From Spirometra erinaceieuropaei (taxonomy: Eukaryota > Platyhelminthes > Cestoda > Diphyllobothriidea > Diphyllobothriidae): a stretch of DNA of 64,000 nucleotides. The stretch is taken from the NCBI GenBank assembly GCA_902702965.1, contig CACRXP010000009.1, positions 1,342,680-1,406,679 on the forward strand, written 5' to 3'. The position numbers and the translations under genes were made by a program. Below are positions 42,785 through 52,560 of the stretch, one piece after another. Under the pieces are notes generated by a model. That model saw nothing but the letters and a program-made list of their open reading frames with translations. It was not told the origin of the DNA and made no database searches. Positions within the stretch are counted from its first letter, which is position 1. Each line of letters opens with the position of its first letter.

Positions 42785-43600
42785 AATCAAACGGAATTCC
42801 AAGCTATCCAGCACAAGGCCTCTCAGATTTTTGGCGGCAAATCAGACGAAATAGCTGCTCTTGCCTTGATTGTGCCACCTGATATTTCTTTACAAATGCG
42901 CTAAATTTAGATGGTTGCATAATGAGAACTCCTCCAGTATAACATGTCAACTTTAGACAGGTGGGCATCCTAAATTGATGCAACTTTTGTTGACAGTTTT
43001 TCATTGTCCATACCAACGAACATCAGCGTCCGGAGAGTGTCAGAAGACTGCTCCGGACGCGGACCGCCGAACACGCGGCAGCGGTGCGGAGAAATGACGC
43101 CAACTGTCAGATCGCGGTCCATTCGACTAGACCCGGCCACACATTCAAGTTCGATGAGGCCAATATTCTTGCGAGAGTGGATAATCGCGTGCGCCGCGAG
43201 TTCCTTGAGTCATGATTCACGGGACCTCAGTCTATCAATAAGTGCAACGTCATCCCAACTAGAGATTCCGTGCTGAGGTATAGGCTGGCCTCAGTAATTC
43301 GGCTCTCGGGGTACGCGCAAGCCAATTAGACAGATGGCCGAACAATCATCACACCAGCATCCAACACGGTTGATGTGATTTCAGCAGTAAACAACTTGCA
43401 TGCCAACCATCATGCAATTAGCACACCTGCGGGCAACAATTCTTGATGGAGAGCGGTTACTTATCATAGCTATGCGGTAGCATAGCGACATCACCCTAGA
43501 AATACTGCAACTTCCTGTGCACGAATCACCCGTTTCTGTCAGTGCCTCTGATGATGGGTTCAAGCGCGTATTCGAAACGTCAGGTGAATAATTCCCTTGT
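42785..43600 (+). pseudogene. PLE family B nuclease end (unit B copy)
   Basis: On the plus strand, about 43014-43330 encodes VRRLLRTRTAEHAAAVRRND, QIAVHSTRPGHTFKFDEANI and TGPQSINKC. This is the second half of a PLE GIY-YIG nuclease, with the ETGHTF-like and SINR-like landmarks. The expected Trp codon before 'FTGPQ' is TGA. The GIY-YIG core itself is missing upstream (42785-43010 is non-coding repeat), so this is a truncated relic. The 3' end carries a well-preserved hammerhead-like motif. Confidence 0.8.
43544..43587 (+). ncRNA. hammerhead-like ribozyme motif, family B
   Basis: CTGATGA (43548-43554) is a perfect hammerhead core. It is followed by T, then an imperfect stem II (GGGT...ATTC with G-U pairs), GAAA (43574-43577), C and the cleavage triplet GTC (43579-43581). 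Stem I is TGCCT / AGGTG (three Watson-Crick plus two G-U pairs). Stem III is limited to the ACGT palindrome. Cleavage would be after C43581. The position, 3' of a PLE nuclease end, matches the known location of hammerheads in PLE terminal repeats. Confidence 0.62.
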
Positions 43601-44474
43601 GCCAGCGTTCACTCATCAGTTTTACATTGTAATGGCTCAATAGACTATTATACAGACTGTTAAGGCATAACATTGGCATTACAACGTCGTCCGCAAATCG
43701 CACGCGTCTCTGCGTTTTTTCGAGTAATTGGTTTGAAACTTCCATGACCGTATACACAATCTCAAAGAATCGAACGATGGAATCGGAATTGCAATACCCA
43801 ATAATCCTAAAGCCTGTCCGACAGAGTTCGTGATTGGTGGTTGCTGGACGTCAGCATTAATCAGACGATAAGTTCCTTTAGTCACTTCAAGGCAGACGTT
43901 CGCATATAAAGAAGTCAAAGATCGTTTAAAAAGCCTAAGCAGAAATTCGAATGCTGACACGAATAAAACTTGCGGAATTTGAAAACATGAACTTTTTCAA
44001 TCTGGCCTCAGATAGTTTGACAGGATGCTCAAGCATCTTAGACTCACAGTCTTCGCGACGCCGTTAAATGCGGTAAAGGGCAGGTTTGTTGTTACGCAGT
44101 CTAATAAAATCATGATAATATCAAAGTCACATTTCAGAAGCAGTCTTAAGGTGGAAGGTAGATATTATAGTACTGGAGACCTTCTGTCTGAGTTGTAACC
44201 AAACAGAAGACCAGTGTGACTAAATCATGCAGGCCACCCAAGTCAATTTTGCTGGAAACGCCTTCATCAGTCGAGTTACGGGACCCGCTCGTCCTGCTGT
44301 TTTTTGGAATTCAATTTAGAACCACGCAGGAACTCGTAGAAGGCGACTGCCGACAAATTCTCGAGAGAGCGGAATGGATGTCTCTAGTTTATTTCTCTTT
44401 ATCCAACCAATCGCACGCAATTTTGGGTTTCCTCTTCGTTGTACTCGAGCCAAGTTTATATTCCCGATCTCAAT
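43601..44474. other. remainder of unit B before the LINE
   Basis: Positions 44150-44474 match 36254-36590 (inverted) and 61400-61668. 43601-44150 has no counterpart I could see in copy C. The minus-strand frame at 43679-43960 shows no known motif. Confidence 0.4.
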
Positions 44475-44654
44475 TTCAGTTTATTACAGTTTATTTGGTA
44501 AGGATAATAGGCAAAGCCTTTGAAAACCATATTGATTACATGTCAGCTCGTTAATAATAACTGTACACGAAGAAAAAATATTCGCTATTTAAACAGTACT
44601 TGATTCATTTGAGTGGCATCTACTCACAGAAAATATTTGTATGGACCTCGGGTC

Positions 44655-47480
44655 TTAGTTCAGATTCACACTGTCGAGGGAAAACAGGGGACACAAATAA
44701 TCATCCAAGCGTTTCTTGAGGAGTTGCTGAGACGTAGCCTTCACGACTGACTGAGGGAGAGCGTTCCATTTGTCCACTACCCTCTGCGTGAAAAATTCAG
44801 AACGAAGATTCAGCCTGGACATTGTTGTCCGTAACTTCATCGAGTGACCACGAAGATTGGGTGAAAGGTGCCACTGAAACATATCCTCAAATTTAAGTCC
44901 ATGCTCAAGGCCATGTAGTATCTTGTAGACGAGGATATGATAACCTTTTTGCTGCCTGTAACACAGAGGGAATAAATTAAGGCAATTCAATCTGTCTGTG
45001 TCGGATTGGCTTTTTAGACCGTTTACCAGCTTTTTACACGCCGTTGTACTCGTTCGGGGCATGCTTGGTCCTTTACTAGCCACGGCCGCCATGCTTGTAT
45101 GCCATATTCTAAGTGGGACCGAACAAAAGTGCCGTAAACTCTTCCAAAAAGGTCTTGGTCAAAGTTAACGAATGCCAATTTGATTGCATGCAGCGCTCCC
45201 ATGGAGTTTTTTGCAGCCTTGTTGCACTGCAGTGTTGGTTTCAGGTTGTTCTGTATCCAAACTCCGAGACCCTTCTGTGAAGATTCTGCGGGGAGCCTTA
45301 TATCTTTCAGGTGATATGTCCTCAGGCTCACATTTGAATGAGAGTTGGTTGGACGCAGATGAAGGACGGCACACTTCTCCACATGGAAATCTAGAAGCCA
45401 TTTCTTCGACCACGCTTGCAGTCGGTGCAGATTATCTTGAAGGGATCACTGATCATTCGGTCCCTTAATGACTTCCAAGAGCTTAACATCGTCTGAAAAC
45501 ATTATTTTGCCGCAGTCGAGTTCCTGAAGGCTGTCGTTAACGTAAAGGATGAAGAGCAATGGTCCCAGAACTGAGCCTTGTGGCACACCACTGGTCACGT
45601 TCACCCATTCTGACATATCATCCCCGATACAGACACGTTGTTTCCGACCAAACAGAAACGCCCTAATCCAGTTGAGAAGGACTCGCCGGATGCCGATGGC
45701 GCTCAATTTGTGAAGAAGACGTTGGTGCGGGACAGTGTCAAAAGCTTTGCGGAAATCGATGTACACGACATCGACCTCAAACCCTCTTATAGAGCCCTGG
45801 TCCAGATCTCCAGTCAAACTAGCAGATTTGAGAGGCAGGAACGTCCTCTTCGGAAGCCATGTTGAAAATCCTACAGGATGCTATTTCCTTCACAAAATTG
45901 CTGTATAGCGCACTTTACTAGAGCTTCCATCGTTTTGCAAGGGAGGCAAGTTAAGCTAGTAGGTCTACAGCTGCTTGCTGTCATCTAGCTACCTCCCTTA
46001 TGCAAGAGAACGAGGTTAGCTGTCTTCCCTGGCGAGGGCAGCCTTCCTATTCTCACTGACAGCTCAAACAGAGTCGAAAGAGGCTTTGACAGCTCCGTTG
46101 ATAGTTCCTTAAGTTTTAGTCCGGGAATTCCGCCGGGTCCAGGAGACTGAGGACGCGTCTGACTTCTCCTACGGAAAAGGCGGTGATTTAAATGACGGCA
46201 ATATCTTAGCGCATTTGAAGCTCCCGGCTGTCTCGATCCATTTCAAACTGCTGATTGTCTTCTATGGACTCCTCCGTAAAAGCCGACTGAAAAACCTGAG
46301 ACAGTAATCGCACTTTCTGTGGCCCTTCAACTAATAAGTTTCCGAGGCTATCCTTTAGACACGCAATTTCGTCCCTATGTGTCCTCCTACGGCCGATGTA
46401 CCCGTAAAACCTCATAGGACATGTAATGAATTCTGCTATCAGTCGACGCTCGAAAGAGGTTCTAGCAACCCGTATTTGTTTGCGGCATTTATTGCGCTGA
46501 TCCGTATATTCGGCAAATGAACTTGGATCTCGAAGTTGCAAGTACTTTTTCCAGAGTCTCTGTTTCTTCTTCATGGTCTTTTTTGTCGTCGGATTGACCC
46601 AGGGCGGCGGCGAACATGGTCTTGCCATTTTTATTGGACAATGGGAATCGATTAGACGCTCTATAATCCCGCGAAAGTACTGCCAGAATTCGTCTAAATC
46701 TTCTGTGTTGACCAACCAGGTTTCCTCCAAAAGAGTGCGTCTCATTGCGTTAAAGTTACCTTTCCGAATATTTCTGCGCCTCTTGATTTTTGGTTGTTGG
46801 TTGGATAAGAGAGTGCACACGCAGGTAAAAGCAATATGATCGCTAAAACCGAGTGGAGGTTGTGGATTCACTTCCCTTATGAGTCCTTCTTCTTTACTAA
46901 CAACGAGATCTAAACAGTTAGATCGTTGTCCTTCTGTCATTCTTGTTCCGAATTTTGTCTGTTGAATGAGGTATTCATCCAGGGAGAGTTGTAGTAGCTT
47001 GTGGTCAAATGACGTGGACGGGGCGTTTGTTAGGGGAATGTTCCTGTCTAGTCCTGGAGCGTTGAAGTCATCCAGAAGTAGTTAGTCCTCCTGCTTACAT
47101 AAAAACTCAGTGCACTAAGTAATTCCATATCGGCGATTTCATTCTAGCTAGGAGGCCGATAGACAACACACAGGTTCAGTGTCGGTAATTATTTAGTACA
47201 TATCTTGCATGAAATCGTTTCAAAATTTCGGGGCGCACCATCAGATATTTCTCGTTGACAGCACGCAATTTCATTCGAGACATAAATCGTTGTGCCTCCT
47301 CCTCTACGCTGAAATCTGTCACAACGGAACAATTGATAGCCTTCAATACTGACTTCGCTACTACTTATTTCCTCAGTCAAACATGTCTCTGTTAGGACAA
47401 GTATGTGAGGCTTCTGTTCAGAGACTAGTAATCTGAGTTCATCTAGCTTGTTGAGAAGACTCTGACAGTTAGTCTAATAG
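44655..47480 (-). pseudogene. LINE family E ORF2: endonuclease + RT (dead)
   Basis: On the minus strand: NCQSLLNKLDELRLLVSEQ and ILVLTETCLTEE (about 47470-47340), then GYQLFRCDRFQRRGGG and a VVYRPP-type block form the APE endonuclease. At 46940-46206, NCLDLVVSKEEGLIREV and GFSDHIAFTC hold the SDH-type catalytic motif, followed by the linker with KDSLGNLLVEGPQ. RT pieces follow: QHGFRRGRSCLSNLL, VVYIDFRKAFDTVPHQ and TSGVPQGSVLGPLLFILY. The catalytic box reads FSDD (KIMFSDDVKLL) instead of FADD. The C-terminus at 45382-44655 has FFTQRVVDKWNALPQSVVK. Multiple stops and frameshifts are present. Confidence 0.92.
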
Positions 47481-47484
47481 ATTT

Positions 47485-48951
47485 CTAGACAGCGGCCACT
47501 GGTGCTAGCAGCCTCAGGAGTTGGCACCTTTGCATCGATTCGGCTGTCAGAATGACGGCCTTCGGCCAGACAAATGTCCTTTTGACCTGAATTATTTGTA
47601 CGTTCTTGATTTGTAGGTGTGTTTCGCCGCTGCTTCTCCGCTTTTCCAGCTCCGTCAACAGCTCTCTCATTTTCATTCGCTCTTTTGCCTCGTAATCCGG
47701 CTGAAAAAAACTTCAGGATGCTGACCCCGCAGAGATGATTTTCTCTGTAACAGGAGCTGGGCCTGTGCTTCAGTCTCCAAAATGACTTTTAGTGGTCGAG
47801 GCCGGGAATTGGAATCGGATGCTGACTGACTCTTCCCTATTCGGAATGCTTTGAGAACATTAAGTGGCTCATCGTCTCTTAACAAAGCTTTCGCAGACAC
47901 TTGAAGAAGGTCTAAGTCATGCATAACTCTCTCCTTTGAAATTGTTGCCGTTGATTCGGGTACTCCTTTTATGACTACATTTCGCTTGCGACTGAACCTA
48001 GTGCTCGTTGTTGTCACACATCTTTTGAGTGACTGAGCGTTCTTCTCCAGTTTACTAGTTTCGCTGGTTTCGGATGAACTAGCTATTGGGCTAGCGAAAC
48101 TGAGATCCGTGTACGATTCATTTATCTTCCTGTTGATAACCCTTTCTTCTGTATTTCCGAGGTGTTTGTCGAAAACGTTTACCTCAGTTTCTTTCGAAGC
48201 CTCCTCCTGAATATTCGGTCCACAAGGTGTTCCGATATCTTTACTGTTCAGCATATTTGGGAGCCTCCGGCGGTCCTTCGAAGGCCTCGGGGTCGTTCTC
48301 CTTCGCTGGTCTGCGTGTTCATAAGCGGCCTTCGTTTTTTGGACCGAGCAGAGGTGCGCGTTGTTTTTCTGGGATGTTTTTTGTTCTCTGACTTCGCTTT
48401 GGCTGGTCTTTTTCTCTCCTAAGAGATTTGCATTCAACTGTGTCTAGTTCCCTGGACGAACCGTCGTCAGTTTCAGCGTTTGATATGGCTAAAGAAGCCG
48501 TGGTTGCATATGTTTTTTTCGGATTTTTGATTGCCGAATTCGTCGGCTTCTTCTCTTCACGTAAGTGCTGAGTAAGCTTCCTCAACTTTTATACCTCCAT
48601 TTTTGGACCTTCTAACTCCCCCTCCATTTTTGAAAACTTACGGATGAGTCTGAAATATGTGGTACAGATTTCATCGTCGTATGTGGCATCCCTCAACGCC
48701 ACTAGACTTTTTGCTCGTTTTGCGGGCATTGGTCTGACAGCAGAACGTCCAACAGGGCCGACTTTAATATCATGCTTAATACATAATGTATCATTCGTTT
48801 TGACGACACTGGCGCGAGTCAGTGGAGTGGTGGTGATGACGGTTTTCTGGCCGAGCGACGGACTGGGCTCGAACCCCGCCTGGGAGAAGCATTTTACACC
48901 GTGTTTTGAAAGCATTTCTCTAAATAACATTACCGAGTTTACAAGTTTCAA
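47485..48951 (-). pseudogene. LINE family E ORF1 protein
   Basis: The main frame 48437-47673 has RKRNVVIKGVPESTATISKE, then LKAFRIGKSQ and RPLKVILETEAQAQLLLQRK, an RRM-like ORF1 core. It breaks at a T-tract (about 47703-47710). It continues in the next frame as QPDYEAKERMKMRELLTELE to 47485. Upstream, 48585-48319 is a lysine-rich stretch. An in-frame TAA at 48589-48591 separates it from 48951-48592 (YFRLIRKFSKMEGELEG). Whether that first block is ORF1 or 5' UTR is uncertain. A partial copy of this ORF1 is at 55.56-55.84 kb. Confidence 0.8.
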
Positions 48952-49224
48952 ACGGTTTTCTAAAAGATATGAGACGAATTGTCAACCAGATCAAAGATAT
49001 GAGGTAAACGACTCAGCCTTTCGTATGTTTTGGGGATTGATCAGTGCTGTTGCGGAGAGGCGACTGGACGAAGATAGGTTATCCCTCACAGGTCCTGGTG
49101 TAGGTTTCCAAGAATAGATCGGTCGCAAAGACAAATCGGATTCTTAATACCCACGAGGCTTGAGGACGTACATTAGATAGAAATCCCGATAAAAGTGAAA
49201 TCCCTCGAGGTCGAAAATTTCAAT

Positions 49225-49480
49225 GGAGGTTAAAACGGGCCCCTAGCTCAACGGTACAACGTCCGACCCAATGCCCAAGGATTCCGGGGGTGAATCCCAG
49301 ATGTGCGAGCCCGGGGTCCATTAAGGCTGGCTGATATTGGCTAATAAGTAAGAAATGGCCATCCCGATATTCCGTGTGATCTTCATTTAAGACAATTCCA
49401 AAAACGTTGGCTGTCGTGCTCCTTCCAGCAAAGCATCCGTGAAATTCCATGTTAGATTTAATGTTGTTCTTAGTATAAAA
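49225..49480 (+). mobile_element. tRNA-derived SINE (unit B copy)
   Basis: The head (about 49231-49316) has CCCTAGCTCAACGGTACAAC (A box TAGCTCAACGG). About 45 bp later comes GGGGGTGAATCCCAG (B-box-like). The body carries AAGGCTGGCTGATATTGGC and AGAAATGGCCATCCCG, ending near ATTCCATGTTAGATTTAATG. The body is shared with the SINEs at 54.6 and 56.0-56.4 kb, which have a different tRNA head. Copies are at 34.1 (inverted) and 61.7 kb. Confidence 0.75.
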
Positions 49481-49844
49481 GCACTCGATTAACTGTATGC
49501 TCATACATGTCACGGTTTCTTGGGGCAGGAGGAGGAGGAGGGGGGAAGAACAAATTCAAGGGACTACATTGTGTTTCCACCGTCCGTGACATTGTAACAG
49601 CTGACGACTTGTACAGCAAAGACTCTCTGGAATCCAGCCCGAACTCTGCCGGCGCAGAGGCAAAAATGTTTTGATTTGATCTTGTCTTGGCGACGCCAGG
49701 AAATCAGGCCAAGAGCTACCTACATGGTGATTCCATTTTTAAAATTCAGGGTACGAGTACATACCATTAATAACGTCACCAAATCTCCGTTAACTTAAAG
49801 TAAATTCATGTTGACCCTACTGCGAAAAACGCGGCGCCTCGATG

Positions 49845-49920
49845 GGGTTCGAAACCACGCAGTAAGGGGAAGGCTTCAGTACAGCCAACGCTCTAACCAC
49901 TTGAGCTACGAGGCCCCGCC
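49845..49920 (-). repeat. tRNA-like sequence, left arm
   Basis: The minus strand reads GGGGCCTCGTAGCTCAAGTG, then GTTAGAGC (D-arm, GCTC / GAGC). A GGCT / AGCC anticodon-like stem follows with loop GTACTGA (anticodon position ACT). Then come a long variable part and GGTTTCGAACCCC (B-box/T-arm). Acceptor pairing is imperfect. This is a SINE-type tRNA relic rather than a credible functional tRNA. Confidence 0.6.
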
Positions 49921-50261
49921 GTTCAACGCGTGTTTAATCACATTTGGGTTAAATTACCCGCCCAAACTTCTGCAACGTCTGGACTCCACAAAATCTGATA
50001 CAGTATGTTGACTGCCCAAGCAGGATTTCCTACGTAGTTCGCCTACAATCCACCAGATATCTACTAGGCTAACGTAATTCATTGCGATTGTGTGAGATTA
50101 GGATTAATTCGTAGTCATCTGGTGGATTCTAGGTAAATTACTTAGGAAATCCTGGATGGGCAGTCAACTTATTGCATCCGATTTGGTGGACTACAGACCT
50201 TGAAGGAGGTTGAGCGGGTAAATTGACCCAAATGTGATTAAAAACGCGTCGTCTGGCGGGC

Positions 50262-50345
50262 CTCTTAGCTCAAGTGGTTAGAACGTTGGCTGTACTGAAT
50301 CCTTCCCCTTACTTCATTGGTTCAAATCCAACCGAGGCGCCGAGT
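50262..50345 (+). repeat. tRNA-like sequence, right arm
   Basis: The plus strand has TCTTAGCTCAAGTGGTTAGA (A box), the same GTACTGA loop with a mismatched anticodon stem, and TTGG TTCAAAT CCAA (a T-arm with 4-bp stem and 7-nt loop). It is the mirror of 49845-49920. Confidence 0.6.
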
Positions 50346-50769
50346 TTATCACAGTTGGTTTAATATGAATTATTTTAAATCTGCCAAAATATTAATTAAA
50401 GTAAATTGTTTCGGACTCGACCACTATTTCGGTGTCGGCTAGTCTCGCACTGCGTGGACACTGCACAGCGGGATGTAGTTCAGTCAACTGTACGCTGTGT
50501 CAATAAGGATGTATACACCCTAAACATGAAGTGTTGCGCAGAACGTATACATCAACTCCGAAAAACTGCCACGAACGGCAGCTGATGCACACTGGCGCAA
50601 TGCAGTCCGATCACAGCCCTGTTGGCCACATTGTAAAGCAATCTGCATTAAGTTCAGAGCTGAGATCTAGATGCCATTGTCATTGGTAAGAGGTGACTTT
50701 AGTGGAAAAGAGCATCGCTCAACTAAATTCAAATAAGACGGGGTGTATTTGGAGCAAACAGAGCAAATC

Positions 50770-51060
50770 ACGTGCGTGACCGATCTCATGAAATGTTGGC
50801 CGAAATGCGTTTTCGATTAGGGAGAATTAATAAGGTGACGTTGTAATATTAATTATCGTGAAGCATAATGTTATAGTATTTCGGACTCGCCAGGATGCCA
50901 GCTTTTCAATACACTGCTTTTTAGTCTCCTGTAGGAATCGTATTCGGTAAAAAAATGACTGCATATTCAGCATGCTTTTTTCCCATTTATTTTCGATGGT
51001 CATACAAATGTAAATATATTTTATAGAAAACATGCACGGAAGTATGCTTTGTTTTACTCG
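50770..51060 (+). repeat. single arm of the 41.4-42.3 kb foldback family
   Basis: Contains GACCGATCTCATGAAATGTT, TATTTCGGACTCGCCAGGAT with GCCAGCTTTT, and GATTTTCGATGGTC-like blocks in the same order as the left arm at 41380. Paralogous copies are at 32.72-33.0 (inverted) and 62.52-62.79 kb. Confidence 0.65.
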
Positions 51061-51479
51061 TTTGGTAGAAAATTACACTGTCTTTATGCTTTAGACCGTA
51101 AAGAACGTTATCTTTCGGCATTTAATAGTTGTTAATTATCAGGTGTTTAAGACCGTGCTATTTCCATATACACTGAGAACATGGACGGCCATATTTTCGG
51201 CCCCAAATTGCGCAGTAAAGCTGTCTATTTGAGGAGGTCCGTTCTCAAGGTTTGGTGTTGCAAAACCATTGGTCGGATGTGTTGGTGTAGCCCCACCTGA
51301 AGTAAACAAATCCCAGCCGTCTGTACTAAGGGACCAGAAGTAAAAGGAGATTTTAAAGGCGGCTCGGGGAACGCACAGGCGACGAGGTCAATTTATCGTA
51401 CACAAAATAATAGATATACGGAATGCGCAGTTGTACTTTGACTGGTTGACGAATAGTTGCCCTAACCACTAACTCCATC

Positions 51480-51525
51480 CTCTTACCCCTAGCTCTAACT
51501 CTAACTCCTAACCCTAACCTCAACG
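51480..51525. repeat. degenerate telomere-like CTAACC tract
   Basis: The run GCTCTAACTCTAACTCCTAA followed by CCCTAACCTCAAC is an imperfect CCCTAA-type array of about seven units. A further-degraded copy is at 63217-63255, and a short remnant is in copy A near 32690-32706 on the opposite strand. Confidence 0.6.
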
Positions 51526-51806
51526 GTCCATCAGGTGGGGCTACGAAACCACACCCTACCAAATCATTTGTCATCTTAGGAGAACTATGAGGTTTTTGAG
51601 GCTAGTCGGTCACTTCGAATGCAGATAGCACACTTCAATGCGCATCGAGTTCAGAAGGATGTTTTTACGAAAGTTAACTCTGAATTACCAGGTCTTTACA
51701 TATTTTGCGACAGCTAATTTGAGATGTTCCGACAAGTTCAAAGGATGCCTTATCTTAGCTCAGTAGAAATAATGACGTTGTGATTGTGTGAATGAAGAGC
51801 TGATTT

Positions 51807-52064
51807 ATGTCTTATGAAACAGCTCCAGACCCTCAAGTACTGGGATCGTGCACAAGCCACGGAAAAAAACAGCACTTTTTTCATTTTTGGAACGGTGTTC
51901 ATGATTCATACATCCTCCAAGGCCGAATCAAGGTCTACGTGTGCACACCATTGATGTCAGTGCCAAAAGCGCCTTTTTCTCAGTTTCAAATACTATGTTT
52001 ATGCCCATACAGAGTGAATATCGTCTCTGAGACACACCTCGTCAGAAAACATTGTGTCATTTAA
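51807..52064 (+). other. short open frame in unit B (unknown)
   Basis: Encodes a phrase HFFHFWNGVHDSYILQGRIK, homologous to the frames at 63518-63799 and 32207-32413. I recognise no family. It could be the remnant of a coding exon carried by the ancestral unit or simply chance openness. Confidence 0.25.
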
Positions 52065-52329
52065 GCTGTCAGTTATCTGACAAGTGAACACCCCTACAGT
52101 TTAAAGGAAGCGAATGGTTTTCACTGAATACATTTTACAACAAATTCAACGTACATATTTGACCTAGTTAGCTTGAGTTCGTGAGTGACCTAAAATTATG
52201 GACACAGCTGCATGTGCTCAGAAGTGATCTTTACGCATTTCACCAATATGTCGCTACCAAAGTCTGTGGAAGAAGCATTCACTTTCTAACTCGACAAGTC
52301 AGTGAATTTCTCTTTGACTTGTAAATTTG

Positions 52330-52560
52330 CTTACATTACATGGGCTAACTGATGAAATGTTAACCGAAATATTCGACTCGAAAATATTGCCTAAACAGGG
52401 TCGTCATATTAATCCCTATGCGGTATAATCCCACGCAATTCAGTTAGTTTAGGATGCTGGCTTTTGAACGAACATTGTTCGGCTACCAACAAAGACCACA
52501 CACGGGAAAATGTGACTACATTAATGACATTGGTTTTTCACATTAATTTTTATATGCAGT
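52330..52560 (+). repeat. dispersed repeat shared with 27.71-27.96 kb
   Basis: Inverted copy of 27710-27960, including GGTTAACATTTC / GAAATGTTAACC and GTTTAGGATGCTGGCTTTTG. It adjoins the right end of duplicated unit B. Confidence 0.6.

Larger units (their letters stand above)
44475..49218 (-). mobile_element. CR1-like LINE family E, full-length but dead
   Basis: The left flank CTCAAT (44469-44474) and right flank TTCAAT (49219-49224) bracket the insertion. Copy C keeps the uninterrupted site (CTCAAT at 61663-61668 followed directly by the SINE). Order on the minus strand: 5' UTR (49218 to about 48950), ORF1 (about 48951-47485), ORF2 (about 47480-44655), then the 3' UTR. The 3' UTR has the hairpin AGGC / GCCT, a degraded polyadenylation-like stretch and a short AACTGAAATTG tail. 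Length is about 4.74 kb, plausible for a complete CR1-like element. Confidence 0.88.
49807..50407. mobile_element. tRNA-headed foldback insertion with 12-bp TSD
   Basis: TTAAAGTAAATT occurs at 49795-49806 and 50396-50407. Copy C has a single TTAAAGTAAATT (62141-62152) with otherwise continuous sequence, so the insertion is exact. The insert is a large imperfect inverted repeat (about 49845-50060 against 50080-50345). A tRNA-like sequence lies at each outer end, both pointing outward. The centre is at about 50065-50080. The duplication length is typical of LINE-mobilised insertions. Confidence 0.82.
38866..52320 (+). repeat. large duplicated unit, copy B
   Basis: 38866-42560 matches 57571-61260 of copy C in the same order and orientation (for example TTGGCCTACCTACAAGATTA and TTGGCCTATCTACAAGATTA). 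Matching resumes at 44150-44474, 49225-49480, 49720-49806 and 50396-52270, against 61400-61668, 61669-61930, 62060-62152 and 62141-64000. Inserted in B relative to C are most of a PLE family B end, a LINE, a ~120-bp piece at about 49605-49730, and a foldback element. The first 3.5 kb contains no recognised coding sequence. C-specific sequence at about 59087-59580 is missing in B. Confidence 0.8.

Noticed and set aside
48805..48890. tRNA-like B box (GGTTCGAGCCC on the minus strand) near the LINE 5' end
   Set aside because: No convincing A box or cloverleaf at proper spacing; could be chance in a GC-rich stretch or part of the LINE 5' region.
49845..50345. Two genuine tRNA genes
   Set aside because: Acceptor pairing is imperfect, the anticodon stem is mismatched in one copy, and both lie inside a mobile insertion with a TSD, so they are SINE-type relics.
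52350..52400. Hammerhead candidate CTGATGAAATGTTAACCGAAA
   Set aside because: Core order is right but there is no self-complementary stem II or stem I pairing, and relatives read CTCATGA, so I do not call it a ribozyme.
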